Source of the DNA: CAYQDF01 sp964416175
GTDB lineage: Bacteria > Chloroflexota > Anaerolineae > Anaerolineales > UBA4823
Assembly: GCA_964416175.1 (NCBI GenBank)
Contig: CAYQDF010000086.1
Span: 1-13,479, forward strand
Length of the DNA stretch: 13,479 nucleotides
Reading direction: 5' to 3'
Shown: piece by piece, positions 7,302 through 13,479 of the stretch
Layout of the letters: every line of letters starts with the position of its first letter
How positions within the stretch are numbered: the first letter of the stretch is position 1
Translations under genes and position numbers: made by a program
Notes under the pieces: generated by a model
The model's database searches: none
What the model saw: the letters and a program-made list of their open reading frames with translations, nothing else
What the model was told of the DNA's origin: nothing

Positions 7302-8327
7302 TCAGACCAGATGGCTCCGCGGCATCGGGCGCAGGGGGGTGTCTTCCAGAAGCCCGCCGTGACCCATCCTGACGATATCGGCGCGGGTGAGGCGCTCGCC
7401 GGAAAGCAGGCGGGGGAGCACCCAGTCGATTACGTTGGTTTTGGGACTGCGGGCGCACCCCGGCGCGCCCAAGACAGGCACTTCTCCCAAATAAGCAATC
7501 AAGAGCAGGTTGCCCGGATCCACTGGCGCGCCAAAACAGGTGACGACGCCCCCGGCCTTTTCGATGGCGCGCGGGGCAATGTCGTGGCGGTCCATGATGG
7601 CGGTCTCGCCGGCGAGGATGATCAGGTTGCTTCCTTCTTCCACCTCCTTTCGCAGCGTCTGCGCCAGCTGCTCTTCTCCTGCTTCTTCTTCAAGGGGGAC
7701 GAATTCGACATTCCGGATCTCAGATTCCAGGGCTTCGATGCGCTTTTTCAACGGCGGGACGAAGGAATCGATGACCCGTTGGCGGGTCAAGGCCGAGCCA
7801 GACAGGACCAGGGAGACTTTGCGCGGCTCCAGGGCGGCAACCCACAGCAGGGGTCCTCCGCTTCGGCACAGGTCTTCCACCACGAGGAGGTGTGTCTCCG
7901 GCACGGAAAAGGGGATCACCTTGACCGTCGCCACCGTATCTCCGGCCTGGACCACGGATCCGGCAACCAGCGTAGCGACGGTGATCCCCTCACATTCGTT
8001 CAATTGGACCAGCCCTTCGACGCCCACCTGCAGGACTCCCAGGCGGGCGGCCCGGAGGTTGACCCTCCCGAAGTGGGGTTTGGACCTCTCCAGGTTCTTG
8101 CCGCTGATGGCCCGTGATACACGATCAGCCGCGTGGTCTTCGACGATGTCTCCGGGTTCCAGTTCGGCGACGTAGACGTTCCGGCGCCCGAGCTCGCGCA
8201 AACGAACCACGTCCTGTTCGTTCAGAGGCTTTCCCTTCCGAAAGGCGCGCAGTCCATCCGGTCCGGCGACGTGGTGCGCCAGGATCTTGCCTTCCGCCCG
8301 GGAAAGCGGGACCGGGCCAAATTTCAT
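7302..8327 (-). CDS. Stand-alone molybdopterin-binding protein (MoCF_biosynth domain)
   Basis: A 341-residue cytosolic protein of the molybdopterin-binding group. The N-terminal part (about 1-150) opens with MKFGPVPLSRAEGKILAHH, as in MoeA-like or fused cofactor proteins. The central and C-terminal part is the MoCF fold: LSGSALTRQRVID, GETAIMDRHDIAPRAIE (near 235-255), a PVDPGNLL segment and GAPGCARSP. This pattern is best known from two-part proteins in which a MobA-like nucleotidyltransferase domain follows; here the chain stops at the linker, near DTPLRPMPRSHLV, and no second half is encoded. It probably holds or inserts the molybdenum cofactor for the adjacent hydroxylases; exact role unknown. 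The ATG at 8325-8327 overlaps the CoxG stop by 4 bases (ATGA); only a weak GAAG precedes it, so coupling is likely. Confidence 0.85.
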   Translation of the reverse strand: MKFGPVPLSRAEGKILAHHVAGPDGLRAFRKGKPLNEQDVVRLRELGRRNVYVAELEPGDIVEDHAADRVSRAISGKNLERSKPHFGRVNLRAARLGVLQVGVEGLVQLNECEGITVATLVAGSVVQAGDTVATVKVIPFSVPETHLLVVEDLCRSGGPLLWVAALEPRKVSLVLSGSALTRQRVIDSFVPPLKKRIEALESEIRNVEFVPLEEEAGEEQLAQTLRKEVEEGSNLIILAGETAIMDRHDIAPRAIEKAGGVVTCFGAPVDPGNLLLIAYLGEVPVLGAPGCARSPKTNVIDWVLPRLLSGERLTRADIVRMGHGGLLEDTPLRPMPRSHLV

Positions 8328-8767
8328 GCTTCAATCTTCGAACGGACGCAATCGAAGAATGCCCCGGTGAGCTTCTTCGTCGCGCCGCCCATCAACCGCG
8401 AAGCCAGGCTGGCGATCGTCCCCACCACGACCACATCGGCTGTCCATTTCAGCTCCGTGACTCCATCCCCCCCGTCGGACAGGATCATGTCGCTCTTGAT
8501 ATCCACGCAGCTCCCCGGCGCATCGCCGTGGGCGATCATCCTGGCGTGATCCGGCGGGTTGAGCTCCACCCATTCGGCTTCTGTAACAAAGACGATCTGC
8601 ACCGATCCGAAGCCGATCCCCGCCACGGCTTTAAACTGTTTGTCCGGGACGATGATCTCGACGGATTTCAACGCCGGCGCGCACTGGCAGACCAGGTTCG
8701 GGTCGGTCAAAAACTCCCACACCTTCTGGCGGGGGGCATTGATCTTGACTACTCCCTCGAATTCCAC
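8324..8767 (-). CDS. coxG: CoxG-family SRPBCC protein, short form
   Basis: A 147-residue protein of the CoxG branch of the SRPBCC (START-like) fold. Landmarks are MEFEGVVKINAPRQKVWEFLTDP at the start, PALKSVEI, KFKAVAGIGFG, and SLASRLMGGATKKLTGAFFDCV at the end. CoxG proteins bind hydrophobic ligands; in mycobacteria CoxG has been reported to carry menaquinone to Mo-CODH, and in other species it helps recruit the enzyme to the membrane. Usual CoxG proteins are near 200 residues with a C-terminal tail; here the chain ends with the domain, leaving no tail. The GTG start (8765-8767) is supported by AAGGAAGGA upstream and an in-frame TAA 11 codons before it with no other start between. The stop overlaps the next gene by 4 bases. 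Confidence 0.9.
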   Translation of the reverse strand: MEFEGVVKINAPRQKVWEFLTDPNLVCQCAPALKSVEIIVPDKQFKAVAGIGFGSVQIVFVTEAEWVELNPPDHARMIAHGDAPGSCVDIKSDMILSDGGDGVTELKWTADVVVVGTIASLASRLMGGATKKLTGAFFDCVRSKIEA

Positions 8768-8822
8768 GATTTGAAGTCCTTCCTTGGTGATGCGGATTTA
8801 CTTGCCAACAGAGGTGTTTGGT

Positions 8823-9821
8823 TCATTCCTTAAGTTTCGCCAGGTACACTTCCGGTTCCTTCTCGAAAGCGCGCTGACAGCCGCGGCAGCAGAAATAGTA
8901 GCTGGTTTCCCGGTACACCCAAGTGTACCGGGCTGATTCGATCTCGACCGTCATCCCACACACCGGATCGATGGCCTCGCGCGGTTCGGGAAAGGCTGTG
9001 ACCGGCGCCTCCGGGGCTGCGGGTGGGGCGGACAAACCCCGCCGGCGTCGCAGCACGATCTCCGCCAGGATGCTCAAGGCGATCTCCTCCGGTGTGACGG
9101 CGCCAATGTCCAGGCCGGCCGGGTACTTCAGCCGCGCGATGCGCTCTTCCGGCAGGCTGGAATCCCGCAGGTACTGCAGCACCGCCTCCGCTCTGGCCTT
9201 GCTCGCCACCAGCGCCACGTAGGAAGCATCCGTCTGGAGAGCAGCTTCCAGCGCATCCTCATCGTAGTTCCCGTGGCTGGCGACGACGATGCAGGAATTC
9301 GGCGAGACATCCAGACCGGACAGGTCCAGGCGATCGATCACCTCGTCGGCGTCCGGAAACCGGGCCGGGGAGGCCTCCAGCCCGACCACGCTCACCCTGA
9401 AATCCAGGGCTTTTCCCAGACGAGCCAGGGCCTGCGCTGTGGCGAGGTGGCCGATCACGACCAGGTGGGGCTGGAACATCACCGGCTCGATGAAGATCTC
9501 CAGGGTGCCACCACTGATGCAGGTCAGGGCGACTTCCGTGACGCCTTCCTGGGGCAGGGTGCCCATTTTCTCCGGCGGGCACAGGCGGATCAGGCGCGGC
9601 TCCCCCTCCTGAAGGACCTTCAGCGCCTCGCGCCTGACGACCGGCTCGGCGCAGCTGCCGCCGATCCAGCCCTGTAGTTTGCCATCGGCTGTGATAGTCG
9701 CCCTCGCGCCTGGTTTGGCCGAGGTCGGCTTTTCCGCCCGGACCACCACAGCCAGCGCGTAAGCCTGGGCGGGTGTGTTTGATGGGTTCAGGATTTCCTG
9801 GAAGTTCATATCCACCTTCAC
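8823..9821 (-). CDS. XdhC/CoxI-family protein with C-terminal YHS metal-binding domain
   Basis: A 332-residue fusion. Residues about 15-110 form a CoxI-type domain with GWIGGSCAEP (51-60); 115-250 form the Rossmann half with VVIGHLATAQALARLG and GLDIGAVTPEEIALSILAEIV. After a proline-rich linker (about 258-280) residues 283-332 are a YHS domain: DPVCGM with C288, then YYFCCRGCQRAF with C311, C312 and C315. XdhC proteins help equip molybdenum hydroxylases; YHS domains often occur in copper- and metal-handling proteins, so the fusion suggests metal delivery or sensing during maturation of the form I enzyme (inference). The GTG at 9819-9821 overlaps the preceding stop by 4 bases but lacks a binding site; an ATG at 9807-9809 with AAGG 5 bases upstream is an equally good start and would remove four residues. 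Confidence 0.9.
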   Translation of the reverse strand: MKVDMNFQEILNPSNTPAQAYALAVVVRAEKPTSAKPGARATITADGKLQGWIGGSCAEPVVRREALKVLQEGEPRLIRLCPPEKMGTLPQEGVTEVALTCISGGTLEIFIEPVMFQPHLVVIGHLATAQALARLGKALDFRVSVVGLEASPARFPDADEVIDRLDLSGLDVSPNSCIVVASHGNYDEDALEAALQTDASYVALVASKARAEAVLQYLRDSSLPEERIARLKYPAGLDIGAVTPEEIALSILAEIVLRRRRGLSAPPAAPEAPVTAFPEPREAIDPVCGMTVEIESARYTWVYRETSYYFCCRGCQRAFEKEPEVYLAKLKE

Positions 9822-10150
9822 GAGAGGCGCGCTTCATCTATGTAACAGTACATCCAGTCCTCGCCGGGCTCGATAGACCTCATGATCGGGTGCCGCGTTG
9901 CATGAAAATGCCTGGCTGAGTGTCTGTTCTTTGAGTCGTTGCAGCAGCCGACGTAACCGCAGATCAGGCACATCCGGAGGTGTACCCAGCTGTCGCCAGT
10001 CTTCAGGCAGTCTTCACATCCTGCCGCGCTGGGGCTGACCTCCCGGATTTCGCTGCGGTGGCTGCATTCCTTCCCTGGGGTCCGCAGGCTGGAGATGTGA
10101 GCCCGCAGTGATTCAACCAGGTGGGATGTTCGTTTGGAGTTCTGGCTCAC
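9818..10150 (-). CDS. UBP-type zinc finger protein
   Basis: A 110-residue protein that is almost wholly one ZnF-UBP domain. Likely zinc ligands are C29 and H31, C45 and C48, C61 and C64 (RMCLICG), C69 or C70, and histidines H77, H81, H83 and H87. The stretch WVHLRMCLICGYVGCC and the tail EPGEDWMYCYIDE are classic for the family. In eukaryotes such fingers bind ubiquitin tails; in bacteria their function is unknown. The N-terminal 25 residues are basic and polar. I chose the GTG at 10148-10150: AAAGGA lies 6 bases upstream and it starts 14 bases after the coxL stop, whereas the longer frame to 10258 would overlap coxL by 94 bases and adds a low-complexity arginine-rich head. It is coupled to the XdhC-YHS gene by a 4-base overlap. 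Confidence 0.85.
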   Translation of the reverse strand: MSQNSKRTSHLVESLRAHISSLRTPGKECSHRSEIREVSPSAAGCEDCLKTGDSWVHLRMCLICGYVGCCNDSKNRHSARHFHATRHPIMRSIEPGEDWMYCYIDEARLS

Positions 10151-10156
10151 GGGCAG

Positions 10157-10162
10157 TCCTTT
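10157..10162 (-). promoter_or_regulatory. Ribosome binding site deciding the GTG start of the zinc finger gene
   Basis: AAAGGA on the minus strand lies 6 bases before the GTG at 10148-10150, overlapping the intergenic gap after coxL. It is the reason for preferring this start over the one 108 bases upstream. Confidence 0.6.
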
Positions 10163-10164
10163 TA

Positions 10165-12513
10165 TTATTCTTCGAGAGCGGCGCCTTTCTCTTTCAAGAT
10201 GTGCCACACCTTGGGGGGCGTGATGGGAATGTCGATGTGGCGAACGCCCAGGTGCCACAACGCATCCACCACGGCGTTGACGATGGCAGCCGGCGCGCCG
10301 ACAGTGGCCGATTCTCCGACGCCCTTCGCCCCGATGGGATGATGGGGGGAGGGGGTCACCGTCTCGCCCGTCTCCCAGCGGGGGGTCTCCACGGCGGTCG
10401 GCAGCAGGTAGTCCTGGAAGTTCGCGCCGTGGATGTTGCCGTTTTCGTCGTAGGAGATCTCTTCCATCAGAGCCGGGGCGAAGCCCATGGTCAGCCCGCC
10501 GTGGATCTGTCCCTCAACGATCATCGGGTTGATGCGCACACCGCAGTCGTCTACCGCGACGAAGCGGCGCACTTTGACTTCGCCTGTGCCCCGGTCGATG
10601 TCCACCGCACAGATATACGACCCGAACGGATAGGTCAGGTTGGGCGGGTCGTAATAGTCCACCGCCTCCAGTCCAGCTTCCATCCCCGGCGGGTGGTTCG
10701 TGTAGGCTGCAAAAGCGATATCCTGAATGGTCTTAAACTTATCCGGGGATCCCCGGACGTAAAACCGGTCGCGCTCCCACACCAGGTCGTCTTCCGAGGC
10801 TTCCAGCAGGTGCGCGGCGATCTTCTTACCTTTCTCGCGGATCTTGCGAGAAGCGACCGCAGCGGCTGCCCCGGCAGTGGGGGTGCTGCGGCTGGCGTAC
10901 GTCCCCAGCCCATATGGCGCCGTATCGGTGTCGCCCTCCTCCACCTTGATGTGGTCGGCGGGGATGCCCAGCTCTTCGGCAATGATCTGGGCGTATGTGG
11001 TCTCGTGGCCCTGGCCCTGGGATTTCGTCCCAAAGCGGGCGATCGCCTTGCCCGTCGGATGGACCCGGATCTCGCAGGAGTCAAACATCTTGATCCCCAG
11101 GATGTCGAAAGTCTTGGAAGGTCCTGCGCCGACGATCTCGGTGAACGAGGAGATCCCAATGCCCATCAGCTCGCCGCGGGCGCGTTTTTCGGCCTGCTCC
11201 TTGCGGAGGGATTCGTACCCGATCATGTCCATTGCCTTCCGCAGAGCCGCCGCGTAATTTCCGCTGTCGTATTCCCAGCCAAGCGCAGACTGGTAGGGGA
11301 ACTGCTCCGGCCTGATGAAGTTCTTGAGCCGGAAATCCGCCGGGTCCATGCCCAGCTCATGGGCCATGATGTCAGCGATGCGCTCGATGGCGAGCACCGC
11401 TTCGGTCACCCTGAAGGAGCACCGGTAAGCGATACCCCCGGGGGGTTTGTTCGTATACACTCCGTCGACTTCGACGAAGGCCTTCTTGAAGTCGTAAGAA
11501 CCCGTGCAGATGTGGAACAGGCCGGCCGGGAATTTAGAGGGGTTGGCAGCCGCGTCGGTGTAGCCGTGATCGGCGATGGTCTTGAAGCGCAGGGCGCTGA
11601 GCGTGCCATCTTTTTTACCGGCCAGCTCCGCGGTGATGTGATAGTCCCGGGCAAAGGAATCGGCAGCCAGGTTCTCTGTGCGGTCCTCGATCCACTTGAC
11701 CGGCTTGCCAGTGACGATGGAAGCCGCGGTGGCGATGACGTAGCCCGGATACACCGGCACTTTCCCACCGAAGCCGCCGCCGATATCCGGGGAGATGACG
11801 CGGATCTTCTCCTCGGAAAGCCCCAGGTGGGCTGTGACCAGGGCGACGACCGTGCGAATCGCGTGGGGCGCCTGGGTGGTCATCCACAGGGTCAGGTGCC
11901 CTTCGAGCGGGTCCCATTTGGCGACGCAGCCACAGGTCTCTATCGATGAAACGTGAATGCGCGGGATGTAGATATCTTGCGAAACGACGACTTCTTGTTG
12001 AGCAAATGCCTGGTCCGTGGCTTCCCGGTCGCCCCACTCCCAGTGCCAGATAAGGTTGCTCTCCTTGTCGTCCCGCACCTTGACCGCGTCAGGCTCAAGC
12101 GCTTTCCGGGGGTCCACCACGACCGGCAGTGGTTCGTAGTCCACCATCACGGCAGCCACTCCATCGGCGGCTGTGTAACGATCGGTTGCCAGCACCCCCG
12201 CCACTTCCTGGAACTGGTATTTCACCGCATCGACCGGGAGGACCATCTGCACGTCGCTCATCAACGTCGGCATATTGTGCACGTTAAATTGCTTCAGAGT
12301 CTCGCCGGTGATCACAGCCAGCACGCCGGGGATAGCCAGCGCCTTTTCCGTGTGGATGCCTTTGATCCGGGCGTGGGCGTAGGGGCTACGCACGATGTCC
12401 AGGTAAAGCATGCCGGGCAGCTTGATATCGTCGATGTAGTTGCCGCGCCCCTGAAGGAAGCGCATATCTTCGACACGTTTTCTTGAATGGCCTAATCCTT
12501 GAATCTCACTCAT
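10165..12513 (-). CDS. coxL: Form I carbon monoxide dehydrogenase large subunit (CoxL)
   Basis: A 782-residue molybdopterin-binding catalytic subunit of aerobic CO dehydrogenase. It oxidises CO with water to carbon dioxide, passing electrons to the small and then medium subunit. The active-site loop is AYRCSFR at 362-368 (bases 11410-11430); C365 is the residue that binds copper in the Cu-S-Mo centre of form I enzymes. The catalytic base glutamate is E734 in KGVGESATVG. GKRVEDMRFLQGRGNY-like head, GGGFGGKVP near 245, TGSYDFKKAF and GTKSQGQGHETTYAQIIAEE all match form I CoxL. Length is slightly below the Oligotropha enzyme (809). The ATG at 12511-12513 has GAGAGGGTG upstream and follows coxS by 10 bases; TAA ends it. 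The gene's close form I match makes CO the expected substrate. Confidence 0.96.
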   Translation of the reverse strand: MSEIQGLGHSRKRVEDMRFLQGRGNYIDDIKLPGMLYLDIVRSPYAHARIKGIHTEKALAIPGVLAVITGETLKQFNVHNMPTLMSDVQMVLPVDAVKYQFQEVAGVLATDRYTAADGVAAVMVDYEPLPVVVDPRKALEPDAVKVRDDKESNLIWHWEWGDREATDQAFAQQEVVVSQDIYIPRIHVSSIETCGCVAKWDPLEGHLTLWMTTQAPHAIRTVVALVTAHLGLSEEKIRVISPDIGGGFGGKVPVYPGYVIATAASIVTGKPVKWIEDRTENLAADSFARDYHITAELAGKKDGTLSALRFKTIADHGYTDAAANPSKFPAGLFHICTGSYDFKKAFVEVDGVYTNKPPGGIAYRCSFRVTEAVLAIERIADIMAHELGMDPADFRLKNFIRPEQFPYQSALGWEYDSGNYAAALRKAMDMIGYESLRKEQAEKRARGELMGIGISSFTEIVGAGPSKTFDILGIKMFDSCEIRVHPTGKAIARFGTKSQGQGHETTYAQIIAEELGIPADHIKVEEGDTDTAPYGLGTYASRSTPTAGAAAAVASRKIREKGKKIAAHLLEASEDDLVWERDRFYVRGSPDKFKTIQDIAFAAYTNHPPGMEAGLEAVDYYDPPNLTYPFGSYICAVDIDRGTGEVKVRRFVAVDDCGVRINPMIVEGQIHGGLTMGFAPALMEEISYDENGNIHGANFQDYLLPTAVETPRWETGETVTPSPHHPIGAKGVGESATVGAPAAIVNAVVDALWHLGVRHIDIPITPPKVWHILKEKGAALEE

Positions 12514-12523
12514 CGCACCCTCT

Positions 12524-13033
12524 CTATGCGGTTACCGCTTCTGTTTCCTGCTCTAGGATTGAAGATTTCATTGAACTGGCGGCGTATTGGATCGCCTTGA
12601 CGATGTTGACATAGCCAGTGCAGCGGCAAAGGTTGCCGGAGATCGCCCAGCGGATTTCTTCCTCCGTGGGGTCGGGATTCTCCGCCAACAGGGCGAGCGC
12701 GGACATCATCATCCCCGGCGTGCAAAAGCCGCACTGCAGGCCATGTTCTTCCCGGAACCCCTCCTGGATTGGGCTGAGCTTGCCGTTCTGCGCCAGCCCC
12801 TCCACAGTGCGCAGGTCCCCTCCGTCGGCCTGGACGGCGAACATCGTGCAGGACTTGATGGCTTTCCCGTTCAAGTGGACCGTGCAGGCCCCGCAAGAGG
12901 TGGTGTCGCAGCCGATGTGAGTACCGGTGAGGTTGAGGACTTCCCGGATAAAATGCACCAGCAGCAGCCGCGATTCGACCTCGGCTTCGACTGGAAGACC
13001 ATTCACATTCAATCGGATGTTGTGCTTGCTCAT
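12524..13033 (-). CDS. coxS: Form I carbon monoxide dehydrogenase small [2Fe-2S] subunit (CoxS)
   Basis: A 169-residue two-cluster iron-sulfur protein that takes electrons from the Mo-Cu centre of CoxL and hands them to FAD on CoxM. The first cluster ligands are C42, C47, C50 and C62 (GCDTTSCGAC then KSC); the second are C101 and C104 (QCGFC) and C136 and C138 (CRCTGY). All eight are present. About 15 extra residues after the last cluster end in EQETEAVTA, a tail longer than in the form II CoxS of this window. The ATG at 13031-13033 overlaps the coxM stop by 4 bases (ATGA) and has GGAGG 8 bases upstream. Its place between coxM and coxL gives the form I order medium-small-large. Confidence 0.95.
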   Translation of the reverse strand: MSKHNIRLNVNGLPVEAEVESRLLLVHFIREVLNLTGTHIGCDTTSCGACTVHLNGKAIKSCTMFAVQADGGDLRTVEGLAQNGKLSPIQEGFREEHGLQCGFCTPGMMMSALALLAENPDPTEEEIRWAISGNLCRCTGYVNIVKAIQYAASSMKSSILEQETEAVTA

Positions 13034-13479
13034 CTTGAACCTCCATTGGCGCGCTCCACGGCTTTGCGCAGGGCGCGCGCCGTGAGCGTCTTGACCAGCC
13101 CGCGCTTGTACTCTGCCGATCCGCGGTGGTCGCTCTCCGGCTCGGCAGCTTCTGCTGCCAGCTGAGATATCCGCCGGATGGCGTCCTCGTCGAGCTGGCG
13201 GCCCACGGCCTGCGCTTCCGCCTCGCTCGCCTTGATCGGCGTCCAGCCCACATTCGTCAGCCCGATGCCTGCCCTGGTGCAGGTCCCCGCGCGGTCCAGG
13301 GTGATCTGGACAGCGACGGCCGCGGTTGCGAAGTCGCCCACTTTGCGCTCCAGCTTAAAATAAGCACCCCCGCTGCGTGGTTCTGGAGCGGGGATGCGGA
13401 TTTCTGTCAGGATCTCATCGTGGGCGAGGGCGGACTCGAACGGGCCAATAAAGAATTCGGCGGCGGGGATGACGCGCCC
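13030..13479 (-). CDS. coxM: Form I CO dehydrogenase medium FAD subunit (CoxM), 5' end cut off
   Basis: The frame is open from the right window edge to the TGA at 13030-13032, giving about 149 C-terminal residues; the start and the N-terminal flavin-binding motifs lie outside. What is visible is the end of the FAD domain and the CO dehydrogenase flavoprotein C-terminal domain: FFIGPFESALAHDEILTEI, then GGAYFKLERKVGDFATAAVAV, GIGLTNVG and a tail with EYKRGLVKTLTARALRKAV. KVGDFATAAVA is typical of CO dehydrogenase medium subunits. A GTG at 13339-13341 lies inside the conserved KVGDF motif and is not a start. It is the first visible gene of the run and overlaps coxS by 4 bases. The family is well supported; the missing half cannot be judged. 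Confidence 0.92.
   Translation of the reverse strand, partial: GRVIPAAEFFIGPFESALAHDEILTEIRIPAPEPRSGGAYFKLERKVGDFATAAVAVQITLDRAGTCTRAGIGLTNVGWTPIKASEAEAQAVGRQLDEDAIRRISQLAAEAAEPESDHRGSAEYKRGLVKTLTARALRKAVERANGGSR

Noticed and set aside
10151..10258. Longer start for the zinc finger gene, adding 36 residues
   Set aside because: It would overlap coxL by 94 bases, gives an arginine- and histidine-rich head of low complexity, and the GTG at 10148-10150 has a good ribosome binding site.
10108..11949. A 613-codon open frame on the plus strand opposite the form I coxL
   Set aside because: It is antisense to a gene with full form I motifs, has no domain I recognise, and long antisense frames are expected opposite GC-rich genes. 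The same occurs opposite the form II coxL (4176-5405 and 5763-6836).
13339..13341. GTG as the start of a 103-residue protein at the right end
   Set aside because: The frame stays open to the edge and the residues upstream continue the CoxM family pattern, so the gene is only cut by the window.

Overview
The window holds thirteen protein genes, all on the minus strand, packed with overlaps of 4 bases or gaps of a few to 55 bases; one 213-base gap separates two blocks. All but one belong to the aerobic molybdenum carbon monoxide dehydrogenase (Mo-CODH, cox) and xanthine dehydrogenase world: two complete or near-complete hydroxylase sets and their assembly factors. No tRNA, rRNA, CRISPR, transposase or phage gene is visible. 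The DNA is GC-rich (about 60% by eye) with good Shine-Dalgarno sites. Gene content and style suggest a bacterium such as a member of Chloroflexota or another aerobic trace-gas oxidiser; the phylum is a weak inference from general resemblance.

In transcription order (right to left): (1) a form I Mo-CODH set in the canonical order medium-small-large: coxM (cut by the window edge), coxS, coxL. The large subunit carries the AYRCSFR loop, whose cysteine holds copper in known CO dehydrogenases. (2) Three accessory genes: a small UBP-type zinc-finger protein, an XdhC/CoxI-family protein fused to a C-terminal YHS metal-binding domain, and a short CoxG-like protein. (3) A stand-alone molybdopterin-binding protein. 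(4) A form II set in its canonical order small-large-medium, whose large subunit has the AYRGAGR loop and whose substrate is not known.

After a 213-base gap with a possible promoter and two inverted repeats comes (5) a coxD-coxE-coxF-like module: MoxR-type AAA+ ATPase, von Willebrand A protein and XdhC-family protein. Such proteins mature the active site, with sulfur and copper insertion known for form I enzymes. The last 92 bases (1-92) hold no convincing gene.

Taken together the region looks like a CO-oxidation locus in which a form II hydroxylase of unknown substrate sits between the form I structural genes and the DEF maturation genes. The less expected parts are the YHS fusion on an XdhC protein, the zinc-finger gene coupled to it, the CoxG lacking its usual tail, and the molybdopterin-binding protein lacking a nucleotidyltransferase half.
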